Shown here: piece after piece, positions 1-6,627 of the stretch | Numbering within the stretch: position 1 is the first letter of the stretch | Layout: each line of letters starts with the position of its first letter | From: an uncultured Phycisphaerales bacterium | GTDB taxonomy: Bacteria > Planctomycetota > Phycisphaerae > Phycisphaerales > UBA1924 | DNA: 12,308 nucleotides | Reading direction: 5' to 3' | Assembly: GCA_937879825.1 (NCBI GenBank) | Contig: CALFMQ010000137.1 | Span: forward strand, 1-12,308 | Notes under the pieces: generated by a model | Database searches by the model: none | What the model saw: only the letters and a program-made list of their open reading frames with translations | What the model was told of the DNA's origin: nothing | Made by a program: the position numbers and the translations under genes

Positions 1-1
1 T

Positions 2-259
2 TGCGTTCTGCGGCCCGAACGGATTTTCGCCGAGGACATCGATCCTCTCAAGATCGAGTCAGAACGCTTCGAGTTGCCGAACGATCAGGACCGCCACCGT
101 GCGGACTGGATCAAGTGCATCCGCGAGCGCCGCCAGCCGGAGAGCAATGTCGAGATGGGCCTGAAGATCATGATCATCGTCGATCTCGCGACACGCTCGA
201 TGGACGACGGGCATGCGTACACCTTCGATCCGGCGACGATGACCGCCAAGCGAGTGTGA
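2..259 (+). CDS. Gfo/Idh/MocA family oxidoreductase, C-terminal fragment (gene starts before the window)
   Basis: Reading frame 2 is open from the first complete codon to TGA at 257-259 and gives 85 residues. The segment RADWIKCIRERRQPESNVEMG matches the usual C-terminal helix of Gfo/Idh/MocA proteins (a W-x-x-x-I helix, then a basic stretch, P and a conserved E). The closing segment, with R-S-M-D-D-G-H-A-Y and then F-D-P-A-T-M, is the family's typical ending. These enzymes oxidise or reduce sugars and related polyols with a bound nicotinamide cofactor. The Rossmann domain, any signal peptide and the active site lie upstream, so substrate and location cannot be judged. Its stop falls at the start of the apbE-like gene, which suggests co-transcription. 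The family call is fairly sure; specificity is unknown. Confidence 0.8.
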   Translation, partial: CVLRPERIFAEDIDPLKIESERFELPNDQDRHRADWIKCIRERRQPESNVEMGLKIMIIVDLATRSMDDGHAYTFDPATMTAKRV

Positions 260-261
260 CG

Positions 262-1170
262 ATGGCGGAAACGCTTCGCCTGGCATCCTTCGCGATGGGA
301 ACGCGCTTCGAGATCGTCGTTCGCCACGGTGACGTTGCGCACGCACGCGCGGCGGGCGAGGCGGCACTGGCGGAGATCGAGCGTTGGCACGATCTCCTGA
401 GCGTCTTTGACAAGTCGTCATTTCTGAGCTTCGTCAACACGCACGCGCACGAGCGGGCGATCGAGCTCGACGCGGAACAGTTTGCACTGTTGTCGCTGTG
501 CCGAGAGGTATGGCGATCCTCCGGCGGCGCATTCGACCCAACAATCGCCGGCGAGATGGTAAGACTCGGCTTGCACGACCGACCCCGCGGCGGCGACGGC
601 CCGGTGGGGTTCGACGCGGTCGTCCTGGACGAGTCGGCCCGAACGATTCGTTTCGCGCACGAGGGCGTTTCGATCGATCTCGGCGGGGTCGCCAAGGGCT
701 TTGCATTGGATCGCGCCGCCGATGTGTTGCGCGAATGCGGCATCGAGCACGCTTTCATTCACGGCGGAACGAGTTCGGGCGTCGCGCTGGGATATGCGGA
801 TGAACGGGGCACGCCGTGGCGCGTTGTTCTTGGCGTCGATCGGGACGCCCCCTGTCGGGACCTGATCGACTCGGCGTATTCGGTGTCGTCACCCAGCGGG
901 CGGGTAGCGAGCGGGACGCACCACATTCTAGATCCGCGCGGCGGCGAGGTCGGTTTGGATCGATGCGCCGCGGTGTGGTGCGGGATGCGGTTCGGGCCGT
1001 CGATCGGTGTGGCCGCGGCGTTGTGCGACGCGTGGTCCACGTCGATGGTCGTTCTTGGGCATCGCCCGAGTGGTATGCCGATGACTATGGGCAGCGCCGT
1101 GCGAGCGGGCGGCGTGTGGCGGGATCAGCGGAACACATTGGATCGTCTCGCCGGAGCGGGCGCGGCGTGA
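262..1170 (+). CDS. apbE: ApbE-type FAD:protein FMN transferase
   Basis: The 302-residue product carries the ApbE signatures in order: F-A-M-G-T (10-14), G-G-A-F-D-P-T-I (88-95), D-L-G-G-V-A-K-G-F-A-L-D (139-150), G-G-T-S-S-G (168-173), H-I-L-D-P-R (221-226) and D-A-W-S-T (256-260). D256 and T260 match the Mg2+ ligands of the family. ApbE enzymes move FMN from FAD onto a Thr or Ser of a target protein, classically in FMN_bind domains. I see no Sec signal or lipobox, although many ApbE proteins are periplasmic lipoproteins, so this one is probably cytoplasmic. I chose the ATG at 262, two bases after the upstream stop. A GTG at 256 is equally in frame and would overlap that stop as GTGA, adding two residues. 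No protein in the window shows the S/T-G-A-T/S-x-T target motif. Confidence 0.88.
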   Translation: MAETLRLASFAMGTRFEIVVRHGDVAHARAAGEAALAEIERWHDLLSVFDKSSFLSFVNTHAHERAIELDAEQFALLSLCREVWRSSGGAFDPTIAGEMVRLGLHDRPRGGDGPVGFDAVVLDESARTIRFAHEGVSIDLGGVAKGFALDRAADVLRECGIEHAFIHGGTSSGVALGYADERGTPWRVVLGVDRDAPCRDLIDSAYSVSSPSGRVASGTHHILDPRGGEVGLDRCAAVWCGMRFGPSIGVAAALCDAWSTSMVVLGHRPSGMPMTMGSAVRAGGVWRDQRNTLDRLAGAGAA

Positions 1171-1172
1171 GA

Positions 1173-1179
1173 GAGGGAG
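1173..1179 (+). promoter_or_regulatory. Ribosome binding site of the Tat-exported oxidoreductase gene
   Basis: The purine-rich GAGGGAG sits 5 nt before the ATG at 1185 and just after the apbE stop at 1168-1170. It fixes the start: the reading frame is open much further upstream (from 816) but overlaps apbE there, and the product starting at 1185 begins directly with a Tat signal. Confidence 0.6.
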
Positions 1180-1184
1180 CAGCG

Positions 1185-2426
1185 ATGTCGGGAATTGATC
1201 GTCGTTCATTCATGATGCAGGCCGCGGGAGGCATCGCCGGGATGGCGCTGCTCTCGGAGTTGGCGTTGGCCGACCCGCCCGTATCGTCCGACCCGATCCG
1301 CACCGCCGTCATCGGTATGGGGCAGCAGGGGCGGGCGATCCTGGGCGAACTCGCGAAGTTGCAGGCGGTGAAGGTCGTGGCGCTGTGCGACGCCGATGAG
1401 CGTCGGCTCGGTGCGGCCCAGCGGCGCTCTCCGGACGCCGCGGTCTACGCGTCTCACGAGGCCCTCCTTGAGAAGGCCCGAGACTTCGACGCGGTCATCA
1501 TCGCGACGCCCACGCACGAGCACGTCGCGCCGGCCAGGGCGTGCATCGAAGCCGGCAAGCATGTGTATCTCGAGGCGCCCATCGCGCACACGATCGACGA
1601 TGCCAAGGCGATCGCCGCCGCGGCCCGCGACGCGAAGGGTGTCTTCGCGGTGGGTCTCCTGGCCCGCTCGAACCCGATCTACAAACTGGCGCGGACGTTC
1701 TTCCGCTCGGATGCCGTGCGCGACGTCGTGGCGCTGCGGGCGCAGAACTTCCGGAAGACCTCGTGGCGCGTGCCCGCTTCGGACGCCGACCGCGAGCGGA
1801 CGTTCAACTGGCGCCTCGATCCGGACCTGTCCCTCGGGCTCGAGGGCGAGTGGGGCGTGCATCAGTACGACGTGTTCCAGTGGTACACGACCCGGTACCC
1901 GTCGATCATCCGCGGCGCCGGTTCGATCCGATTGCACAACGACGGGCGGCGTGTAGACGACACCGTGCATGTGCAGCTGGGCATGTCGGACAAGTCGTAC
2001 ATCGACTATCAGGCATCGCTGGCGAGTTCGTTCGGCGGGCGCTACGAGGTGCTGCACGGCACCAACGCGACCATCAAACTCGCGTGGACGCACGGGTGGA
2101 TGTTCAAGGAGGCCGACGCACCGACGCAGGGGTGGGAGGTGTACGCCAACCGCCAGCAGTACTTCAACGACGAAGGCATCACGCTCATCGCCGATGCGAC
2201 GAAGCTGGCCTCGCAGGGCAAGCTCAAGGAGGGCATCGGCCTTCCGAACGACTCCCTCTATTACGGCCTCGAGGACTTCTACCGCTCGATCATCGAGAAC
2301 CAGCCGCCCGTGTGCACGGCGGACGAGGGCATGCGCGCGACCGTCGTCGCGATTCTGGCGCATCGCGCGGTGGTGAAGGGGCTGCCCGTCACGGTGCGTG
2401 ATGAAGACCTGGCGGGGCTCGGATGA
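1185..2426 (+). CDS. Tat-exported Gfo/Idh/MocA family oxidoreductase
   Basis: The 413-residue product begins with a twin-arginine signal (D-R-R-S-F at 5-9, a hydrophobic stretch at about 11-28, and a likely cut after A-L-A at 27-29). The mature part starts with a Rossmann fold for NAD(P): V-I-G-M-G-Q-Q-G at 42-49, then the acidic C-D-A-D at the end of strand 2. A-T-P-T-H-E-H (107-113) and G-K-H-V-Y-L-E (124-130) follow the family pattern. The usual E-K-P motif reads E-A-P (130-132), so the conserved lysine is missing. W-G-V-H-Q-Y-D (223-229) holds the expected histidine, H226. Tat export means folding with cofactor in the cytoplasm and work outside it, as in glucose-fructose oxidoreductase. 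It probably acts on a sugar or glycoside; the substrate is unknown. Its stop overlaps the next start (ATGA, 2423-2426), so the two genes are likely translationally coupled. Confidence 0.88.
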   Translation: MSGIDRRSFMMQAAGGIAGMALLSELALADPPVSSDPIRTAVIGMGQQGRAILGELAKLQAVKVVALCDADERRLGAAQRRSPDAAVYASHEALLEKARDFDAVIIATPTHEHVAPARACIEAGKHVYLEAPIAHTIDDAKAIAAAARDAKGVFAVGLLARSNPIYKLARTFFRSDAVRDVVALRAQNFRKTSWRVPASDADRERTFNWRLDPDLSLGLEGEWGVHQYDVFQWYTTRYPSIIRGAGSIRLHNDGRRVDDTVHVQLGMSDKSYIDYQASLASSFGGRYEVLHGTNATIKLAWTHGWMFKEADAPTQGWEVYANRQQYFNDEGITLIADATKLASQGKLKEGIGLPNDSLYYGLEDFYRSIIENQPPVCTADEGMRATVVAILAHRAVVKGLPVTVRDEDLAGLG

Positions 2427-3190
2427 GCGCCGCAATGCCGCAACTGAGTCGTCTGGGCGTGATGGCGCGCCTCGGATTGACGGTGCTCATCGCGACGATG
2501 CTCGTGGGGTATTTCGTCGCCGGCGTGCACCTGTTGTGGCATTACGAGAATCGCGACGGCGTCGAGGGCATCTCGCGCGACGACATCACCGCGGCGTATC
2601 ACGGCATCGAGCAGGAGTCGCCCCTCCGCGCGGCGCTTACGCGAGGGCATCCCGAGGGCCTGGCGCCGGCGGAGAAAGACGCGCTGATCGCCTGGATCGA
2701 TGGCGGGGCTCCGGGGCGCGATTACGACAACTTTGATCTGGGGGATATGGCGCCCGCTGAGATCATCGATCGTTCGTGTCTGTCGTGCCATGCGCGTGCC
2801 TCGACGCAGGGTGCCGGGATCGGACAACGCGTGCCGCTTGAGTTCTACGACGATGTCGCCAAACTGTCCGTGGCACGCGAGGTGCTGCCCAACTCGCAGG
2901 CGATCGTGGCCGCGTCGATGCATGCGCACGCGCCGTCGATGTCGGTCGTGATGATCGTGCTGGGGATGTTGGCGCTGTGCACACCGATGGCGCGGCGGGT
3001 GACCGGCTTCTTGCTGATGGTCGGCGCCCTCGGGCTTGCCGCGGACTTTGCCGGCCAGTGGCTGGCGCGCGACAACGCCTCGATGTCGTGGGCCATCGTG
3101 GTCGGCGGCTTCGCGGCCGCGGGCGCCACGACGCTGCTGGGTCTCATTGCGGCCGTCGGGATGTGGGTGCCGGCGAAGAACGCGGGCTAG
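2423..3190 (+). CDS. Membrane protein with a single CxxCH haem c motif, family not recognised
   Basis: I cannot name this 255-residue protein. It has one hydrophobic segment near the N-terminus (about 14-38), a soluble central region (about 39-168), and three C-terminal hydrophobic segments (about 172-188, 192-212 and 222-248). The central region contains C-L-S-C-H at 119-123, a monohaem c attachment motif, preceded by an L-I-A-W-I-D-G-G-A stretch (88-96) like those before haem sites in planctomycete cytochromes. H167 and H169, just before the second membrane segment, are possible axial ligands. If the haem is attached, the central domain faces the periplasm and the protein could carry electrons. 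The ATG overlaps the oxidoreductase stop, arguing for a joint function. A non-haem role for the CxxCH (zinc or thiol) is possible. I see no quinone-site motif or known cytochrome fold. Confidence 0.75.
   Translation: MSAAMPQLSRLGVMARLGLTVLIATMLVGYFVAGVHLLWHYENRDGVEGISRDDITAAYHGIEQESPLRAALTRGHPEGLAPAEKDALIAWIDGGAPGRDYDNFDLGDMAPAEIIDRSCLSCHARASTQGAGIGQRVPLEFYDDVAKLSVAREVLPNSQAIVAASMHAHAPSMSVVMIVLGMLALCTPMARRVTGFLLMVGALGLAADFAGQWLARDNASMSWAIVVGGFAAAGATTLLGLIAAVGMWVPAKNAG
3187..3190. other. Shared CTAG: overlapping stop codons of convergent genes
   Basis: The palindrome CTAG supplies TAG for the + strand membrane protein (3188-3190) and TAG for the - strand amidohydrolase (3189-3187). The genes overlap tail to tail by 4 bases, leaving no intergenic space. 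I see no strong hairpin with a T-run here, so any terminator must lie inside coding sequence or be Rho-type. Confidence 0.95.
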
Positions 3191-6100
3191 TTCGTTGACC
3201 CGAGGGCCGCGTGCCCGCACCCGTGGCAATGGATGTCCGTGTGCGCTGGTGCCGGCACGGAGAACCCGGGCGTGTCCCAGTACATGGGCTTGCGTTCGTG
3301 CGGCTCGTTGCCCAGCTGGTTCATCGTGCGTGCGTCGTAGATGCGTCCGTTGGCGATGGTGTACTGGATGAACTCGGTCTCGCGGATGTTCTGCGTGGGG
3401 TCTTTGCCCTTGTCGAAGACGACGAGATCGGCGAGTTTCCCTTCCTCGATCGTGCCGATGTCGGCGTCCATCCCGATGTATTTCGCGGCGAGCAGTGTGC
3501 CGCAGCGCAACGCTTCCATGGGCGTCATGCCGCCCTGCTCGAAGCCCCACATCTCCCAGTGCGTCGCCATGCCGTTGAGCTGACCGTGCCCGCCCGGCGA
3601 AACGGTGAGCCCGAGGTCGTAGGCGATCTTGCAGATGCGCGCCTGTCGGATGTGGTTGTAGTCGTGCTCCGGCGCGTGGAGGCGGCGTGTGGCGCGCGGC
3701 TTGATGATCTGGGGTGGCACATAGGAGAGCACGCGCTGGTGATCCCAGATGTCCATGTGGTCGTACCAGTAGTTCTCGCCGCCGAGCCCGCCGTATGCGA
3801 CGACGAGTGTCGGAGAATACCCGACCTTTGTCTCCTTCCAGAACTGCTTCACATCGTCGTAAATCATCTCGACGGGGAAGGTATGCTCGATGCCGGTGTG
3901 GCCGTCGGCGATCATCGTGAGGTTGTGCATGAAGGTCGAGCCGCCCTCGGGCACCACATTCATGCCGAGCTGGCGTGCCGCCTCCATGACTTGCTGGCGC
4001 TGATCGCGCCGCGGCTGGTTGTACGACTTGACCGAGAACGCGCCCACGGCCTTCATCCGGCGGAGGTGGAAGAGCGCATCCTCGAGCGAGTCGATCTCGG
4101 CTTTGAACGAGCCGGTCGCGCCGTAGAGGATGGTCCCGGTGGAGTAGATGCGCGGCGCGGTGATGAGCCCTGACTTCTGGAGTTCGGCGGCCGCGAAGAT
4201 CGCCTCGGTGTCATTCGATGGATCGTGGAACGCGGTAATCCCGAACGCGAGGCGCGCGAAGTTGCCCCAGTTCTGCTGCGGCGTGATGTTGTTCTCTGCT
4301 TGCGGCCCGTGCTCGTGTGTGTCGATGAATCCCGGGCACACGACCTGGCCCGAGATATCGTAGACCTTCGCGAAGGATGGGACGGCGACCTCCTCTCGCG
4401 TGCCGACGGCCTTGATGCGGTTGCGTTCGATGAGGATCACGCCGTCGCGGATGATCTCGTCACCGCGCATCGTCACGATATCGCCGCCGACGAGCGCGAT
4501 CGAGCCGCGGGGCTGATCGTGCCTGGCCTGGAAACCGATGTTGACGCCCTCCGCGGTGGGTTCGGGGAGTTCTTCGTGCGCCCCGGAGAGGAAAGCGAAG
4601 CAATCGGAGAGCGGACGCGTAAACAGCGTCGGTCCGAGCGACCAGTGGAGCGATGCGGAGTCTCCGGAGAACTGGATATTGCTCCCGGCTTCCTTCGAGG
4701 CCCGGGCCACCGGCAGGCCCTGAGCGCCCGGTCCGATCGAGATCGTTTTGCCCGTCTGCACAAACGGCGCGACGTGCACGTTGAATCGCTCGATGAACGC
4801 GACCCACGCGCTGTCGGGCGAGATCGCGTAGTCGGTCGCCCACGTGCTCGTGTAGTGCGTGAACTCGTCCTTGCCATCGAGGCCGATCGAAACAAGCTGC
4901 AGATTATCGGCGTCCTTGTCGTAGTTGGCGCGGGTCAGGAAGACCCGATCATTCGATGCGCCGAACTGCGGCGTCGCGCCGTCCTTCGTGATGAGCGTGG
5001 AGTCGCCGCCGCGCAACGGGATGGCGTACACGCCCGGCATATTGCCCCACAGCGGCGAATGCACATAGCCCGCGGTCGTCTTGACAAAGACGATTGTCTG
5101 CCCGTCGGGCGAGAAGACCGGGTCCATGTAGTGACCCGGCTCGGATGTCACGGCCCAGTGCTCCGAGCCGTCAACCGCCGAAACGCGCACCTGCGCGAGC
5201 TTCTGGTCGTTCCAACCGACGTACACGATGTACCGGCCATCGCGCGAGAAGGACGGGAAGAACTCGAAGTCCTCGTCCTGATTGGTGAGCTGCCAGGTGC
5301 GGTCCGATGAGAGTTCACGCACATAGATGCGACCCAGCGCCTGGAAGGCGGCGAGCGTCTCGTCGGGCGACACACGAACCGAGCGCAGCATCTTGACATC
5401 GAAGAGGTCCGGCGCCGCGGGCGTCTGCACGAGCTGCTGCTTCGCCAGGGTGCGCGAGTCGGCGACATGGAACGGGATATCCGAGACCTGTTTGCTCGCG
5501 GTATCGATCCGATGAATCGTTCCGCGCGCCCAGAAGACGATCGATTTCGAGTCGGGCGTCCATGCGATCGCCGGGTACACGCCGTGAATCGCCCACGCCT
5601 CCTGCATATCGCGTTCGAGGTCGTCGTAAAGGAGGGTGACGGCGCCCGAGGCGATGTCGTACAGGTGCAGGCCGGTTTTGGGGCCGACGCGCCGGACGAA
5701 GGCGATCGTCTTGCCGTCCGGCGCGGGCGTGGGCCGGCACGCGCCGCCCGGCCCGGAGATCAGGCGGATCGTCTCGCCCTTCTCGATGTCGAGTCGGTTG
5801 ATGGCGTAGATCGATCCGTTGGAGTCTTTGTCGTATTCGAAGTTCTGGCCCGGCGTCGCGTCGAGCGAGTAATACAGGTACTTGCCGTCGGGCGAGAAGA
5901 CCGGTTCGTTCACATCCTTCTGATCCGTGGGCTTCTCGGTCAGTTGCACGCCGCCCTTCGCCTCTCCCGAGGCGTGATACATCCACATCTCGCCCGCGCC
6001 GAGCGAGCGTCGGCTCGTGAAGTGCTTCCGCGCGACGATGTAGTCGCCCGAAGGGTGCCACGCGGGACCGTTGAGCAGGCGGTACGACTCGTCGGTGATC

Positions 6101-6507
6101 TGGCGCAGATCGGAACCGTCGGCCCGTACGACCCAGATATTGTCCCCCGCCTTATCCGATTTGCCGGTGCGGTCGGAAGTGAATGCGATCCAGGCGCCGT
6201 CGGGTGAGAACCGGGGCTGCATGTCCCAGGAGAGGCCCGAGGTGATCCGCGTCGCCTCGCCGCCCGCGATCGGCATGGTGTACAGGTCACCCAGCAGGTC
6301 GAACGCGATCGAGCGGCCGTCCGGCGAGACATCCAGACTCATCCACGTGCCCGTCGTCGTTTCGATGGATTGCTCGAAGGTCGGGTAGGGGGGGTGCTCG
6401 ATGTCCCACTTCTTGTCCTCTGCTTCGCTGTCGTCACCCGCGAAGACGGGCGAGGCGAGCAACACTGCGGTGAGTGCGAGCAACCATGGGCGGCGGGTCT
6501 TCAACAT
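3187..6507 (-). CDS. Exported TolB/WD40-like beta-propeller fused to an amidohydrolase domain
   Basis: The 1106-residue product has a Sec signal peptide (1-23, V-F-A cut). Residues about 45-640 hold PD40/TolB-like blades with repeated S-P-D-G-type turns (at 61, 101, 205, 262, 317, 380, 421, 466 and 563), probably forming one or two propellers. Residues about 670-1060 form a metal-dependent amidohydrolase domain. It shows C-P-G-F-I-D-T-H-E-H (724-733) as the first metal motif, K827 in V-K-S-Y-N as a possible carboxylated lysine, H870 and H875, H974 in G-G-H-G-Q, and the closing G-K-L-A-D-L-V-V (1023-1030). This propeller-amidohydrolase architecture of about 1000-1100 residues is a known periplasmic family, often guessed to hydrolyse peptide-like or cyclic amide bonds; its substrate is not established. 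A Cys/His-rich tail follows (1090-1099). I chose ATG 6507 because a good AGGAG site precedes it and the signal peptide begins there. The frame stays open for 13 more codons. Confidence 0.9.
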   Translation of the reverse strand: MLKTRRPWLLALTAVLLASPVFAGDDSEAEDKKWDIEHPPYPTFEQSIETTTGTWMSLDVSPDGRSIAFDLLGDLYTMPIAGGEATRITSGLSWDMQPRFSPDGAWIAFTSDRTGKSDKAGDNIWVVRADGSDLRQITDESYRLLNGPAWHPSGDYIVARKHFTSRRSLGAGEMWMYHASGEAKGGVQLTEKPTDQKDVNEPVFSPDGKYLYYSLDATPGQNFEYDKDSNGSIYAINRLDIEKGETIRLISGPGGACRPTPAPDGKTIAFVRRVGPKTGLHLYDIASGAVTLLYDDLERDMQEAWAIHGVYPAIAWTPDSKSIVFWARGTIHRIDTASKQVSDIPFHVADSRTLAKQQLVQTPAAPDLFDVKMLRSVRVSPDETLAAFQALGRIYVRELSSDRTWQLTNQDEDFEFFPSFSRDGRYIVYVGWNDQKLAQVRVSAVDGSEHWAVTSEPGHYMDPVFSPDGQTIVFVKTTAGYVHSPLWGNMPGVYAIPLRGGDSTLITKDGATPQFGASNDRVFLTRANYDKDADNLQLVSIGLDGKDEFTHYTSTWATDYAISPDSAWVAFIERFNVHVAPFVQTGKTISIGPGAQGLPVARASKEAGSNIQFSGDSASLHWSLGPTLFTRPLSDCFAFLSGAHEELPEPTAEGVNIGFQARHDQPRGSIALVGGDIVTMRGDEIIRDGVILIERNRIKAVGTREEVAVPSFAKVYDISGQVVCPGFIDTHEHGPQAENNITPQQNWGNFARLAFGITAFHDPSNDTEAIFAAAELQKSGLITAPRIYSTGTILYGATGSFKAEIDSLEDALFHLRRMKAVGAFSVKSYNQPRRDQRQQVMEAARQLGMNVVPEGGSTFMHNLTMIADGHTGIEHTFPVEMIYDDVKQFWKETKVGYSPTLVVAYGGLGGENYWYDHMDIWDHQRVLSYVPPQIIKPRATRRLHAPEHDYNHIRQARICKIAYDLGLTVSPGGHGQLNGMATHWEMWGFEQGGMTPMEALRCGTLLAAKYIGMDADIGTIEEGKLADLVVFDKGKDPTQNIRETEFIQYTIANGRIYDARTMNQLGNEPHERKPMYWDTPGFSVPAPAHTDIHCHGCGHAALGSTN

Positions 6508-6547
6508 CGTGTACTCCTGACCGGTTTCGGGCCCAACAAGGTACACG
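6508..6547 (-). promoter_or_regulatory. Ribosome binding site and inverted repeat in the amidohydrolase leader
   Basis: On the - strand AGGAGT (6518-6513) lies about 6 nt before the ATG at 6507. The bases between the site and the start, GTACACG (6514-6508), are the exact inverse of CGTGTAC (6547-6541) upstream in the leader. A 7-bp stem with a 26-nt loop would hold the ribosome binding site in the loop, right beside the start codon. A stem this short may be chance or an operator. Confidence 0.4.
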
Positions 6548-6580
6548 GGAGCAGGGGGGGCCAGAGCGTGACCCTACCGG

Positions 6581-6609
6581 TTGACACGACGGGCGTTTCG
6601 CCGGACGCT
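6581..6609 (+). promoter_or_regulatory. Candidate promoter for the DUF1080 gene
   Basis: TTGACA at 6581-6586 is a perfect sigma-70 -35 box. A 17-bp spacing leads to GACGCT (6604-6609), a poor -10 box matching the consensus at only two positions. It lies in the 120-bp gap between two divergent starts (6507 - and 6628 +), where promoters for both genes are expected. The -35 match is direct; promoter activity is a guess. Confidence 0.3.
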
Positions 6610-6616
6610 TGGCGGT

Positions 6617-6621
6617 GGAGG
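6617..6621 (+). promoter_or_regulatory. Ribosome binding site of the DUF1080 gene
   Basis: GGAGG lies 6 nt before the ATG at 6628 and fixes that start, although the frame is open upstream to 6370, where it would run antisense into the amidohydrolase gene. Confidence 0.75.
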
Positions 6622-6627
6622 TTTCCC

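Noticed and set aside
816..1184. N-terminal extension of the Tat oxidoreductase back to 816
   Set aside because: It would overlap apbE by over 350 bases, has no domain, and would place the Tat signal inside the chain; ATG 1185 has a good ribosome binding site.
1206..2435. Long - strand open frame (409 codons) opposite the Tat oxidoreductase gene
   Set aside because: It is a shadow in GC-rich DNA: the product is Arg/His-rich with no recognisable domain, while the + strand gene has a full family match.
3119..3142. A-A-G-A-T-T in the CxxCH membrane protein (residues 232-237) as an FMN acceptor for ApbE
   Set aside because: It lacks the Ser/Thr before G-A and lies inside a predicted membrane helix, unlike known flavinylation sites.
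3211..5310. Long + strand open frames (3211-4173 and 4225-5310) opposite the amidohydrolase gene
   Set aside because: Biased composition and no family motif; the - strand protein is continuous and recognisable across the same span.
5102..5904. Exact 20-bp direct repeat at 5102-5121 and 5885-5904
   Set aside because: Both copies encode P-V-F-S-P-D-G turns of beta-propeller blades, so the repeat is explained by the protein repeats.
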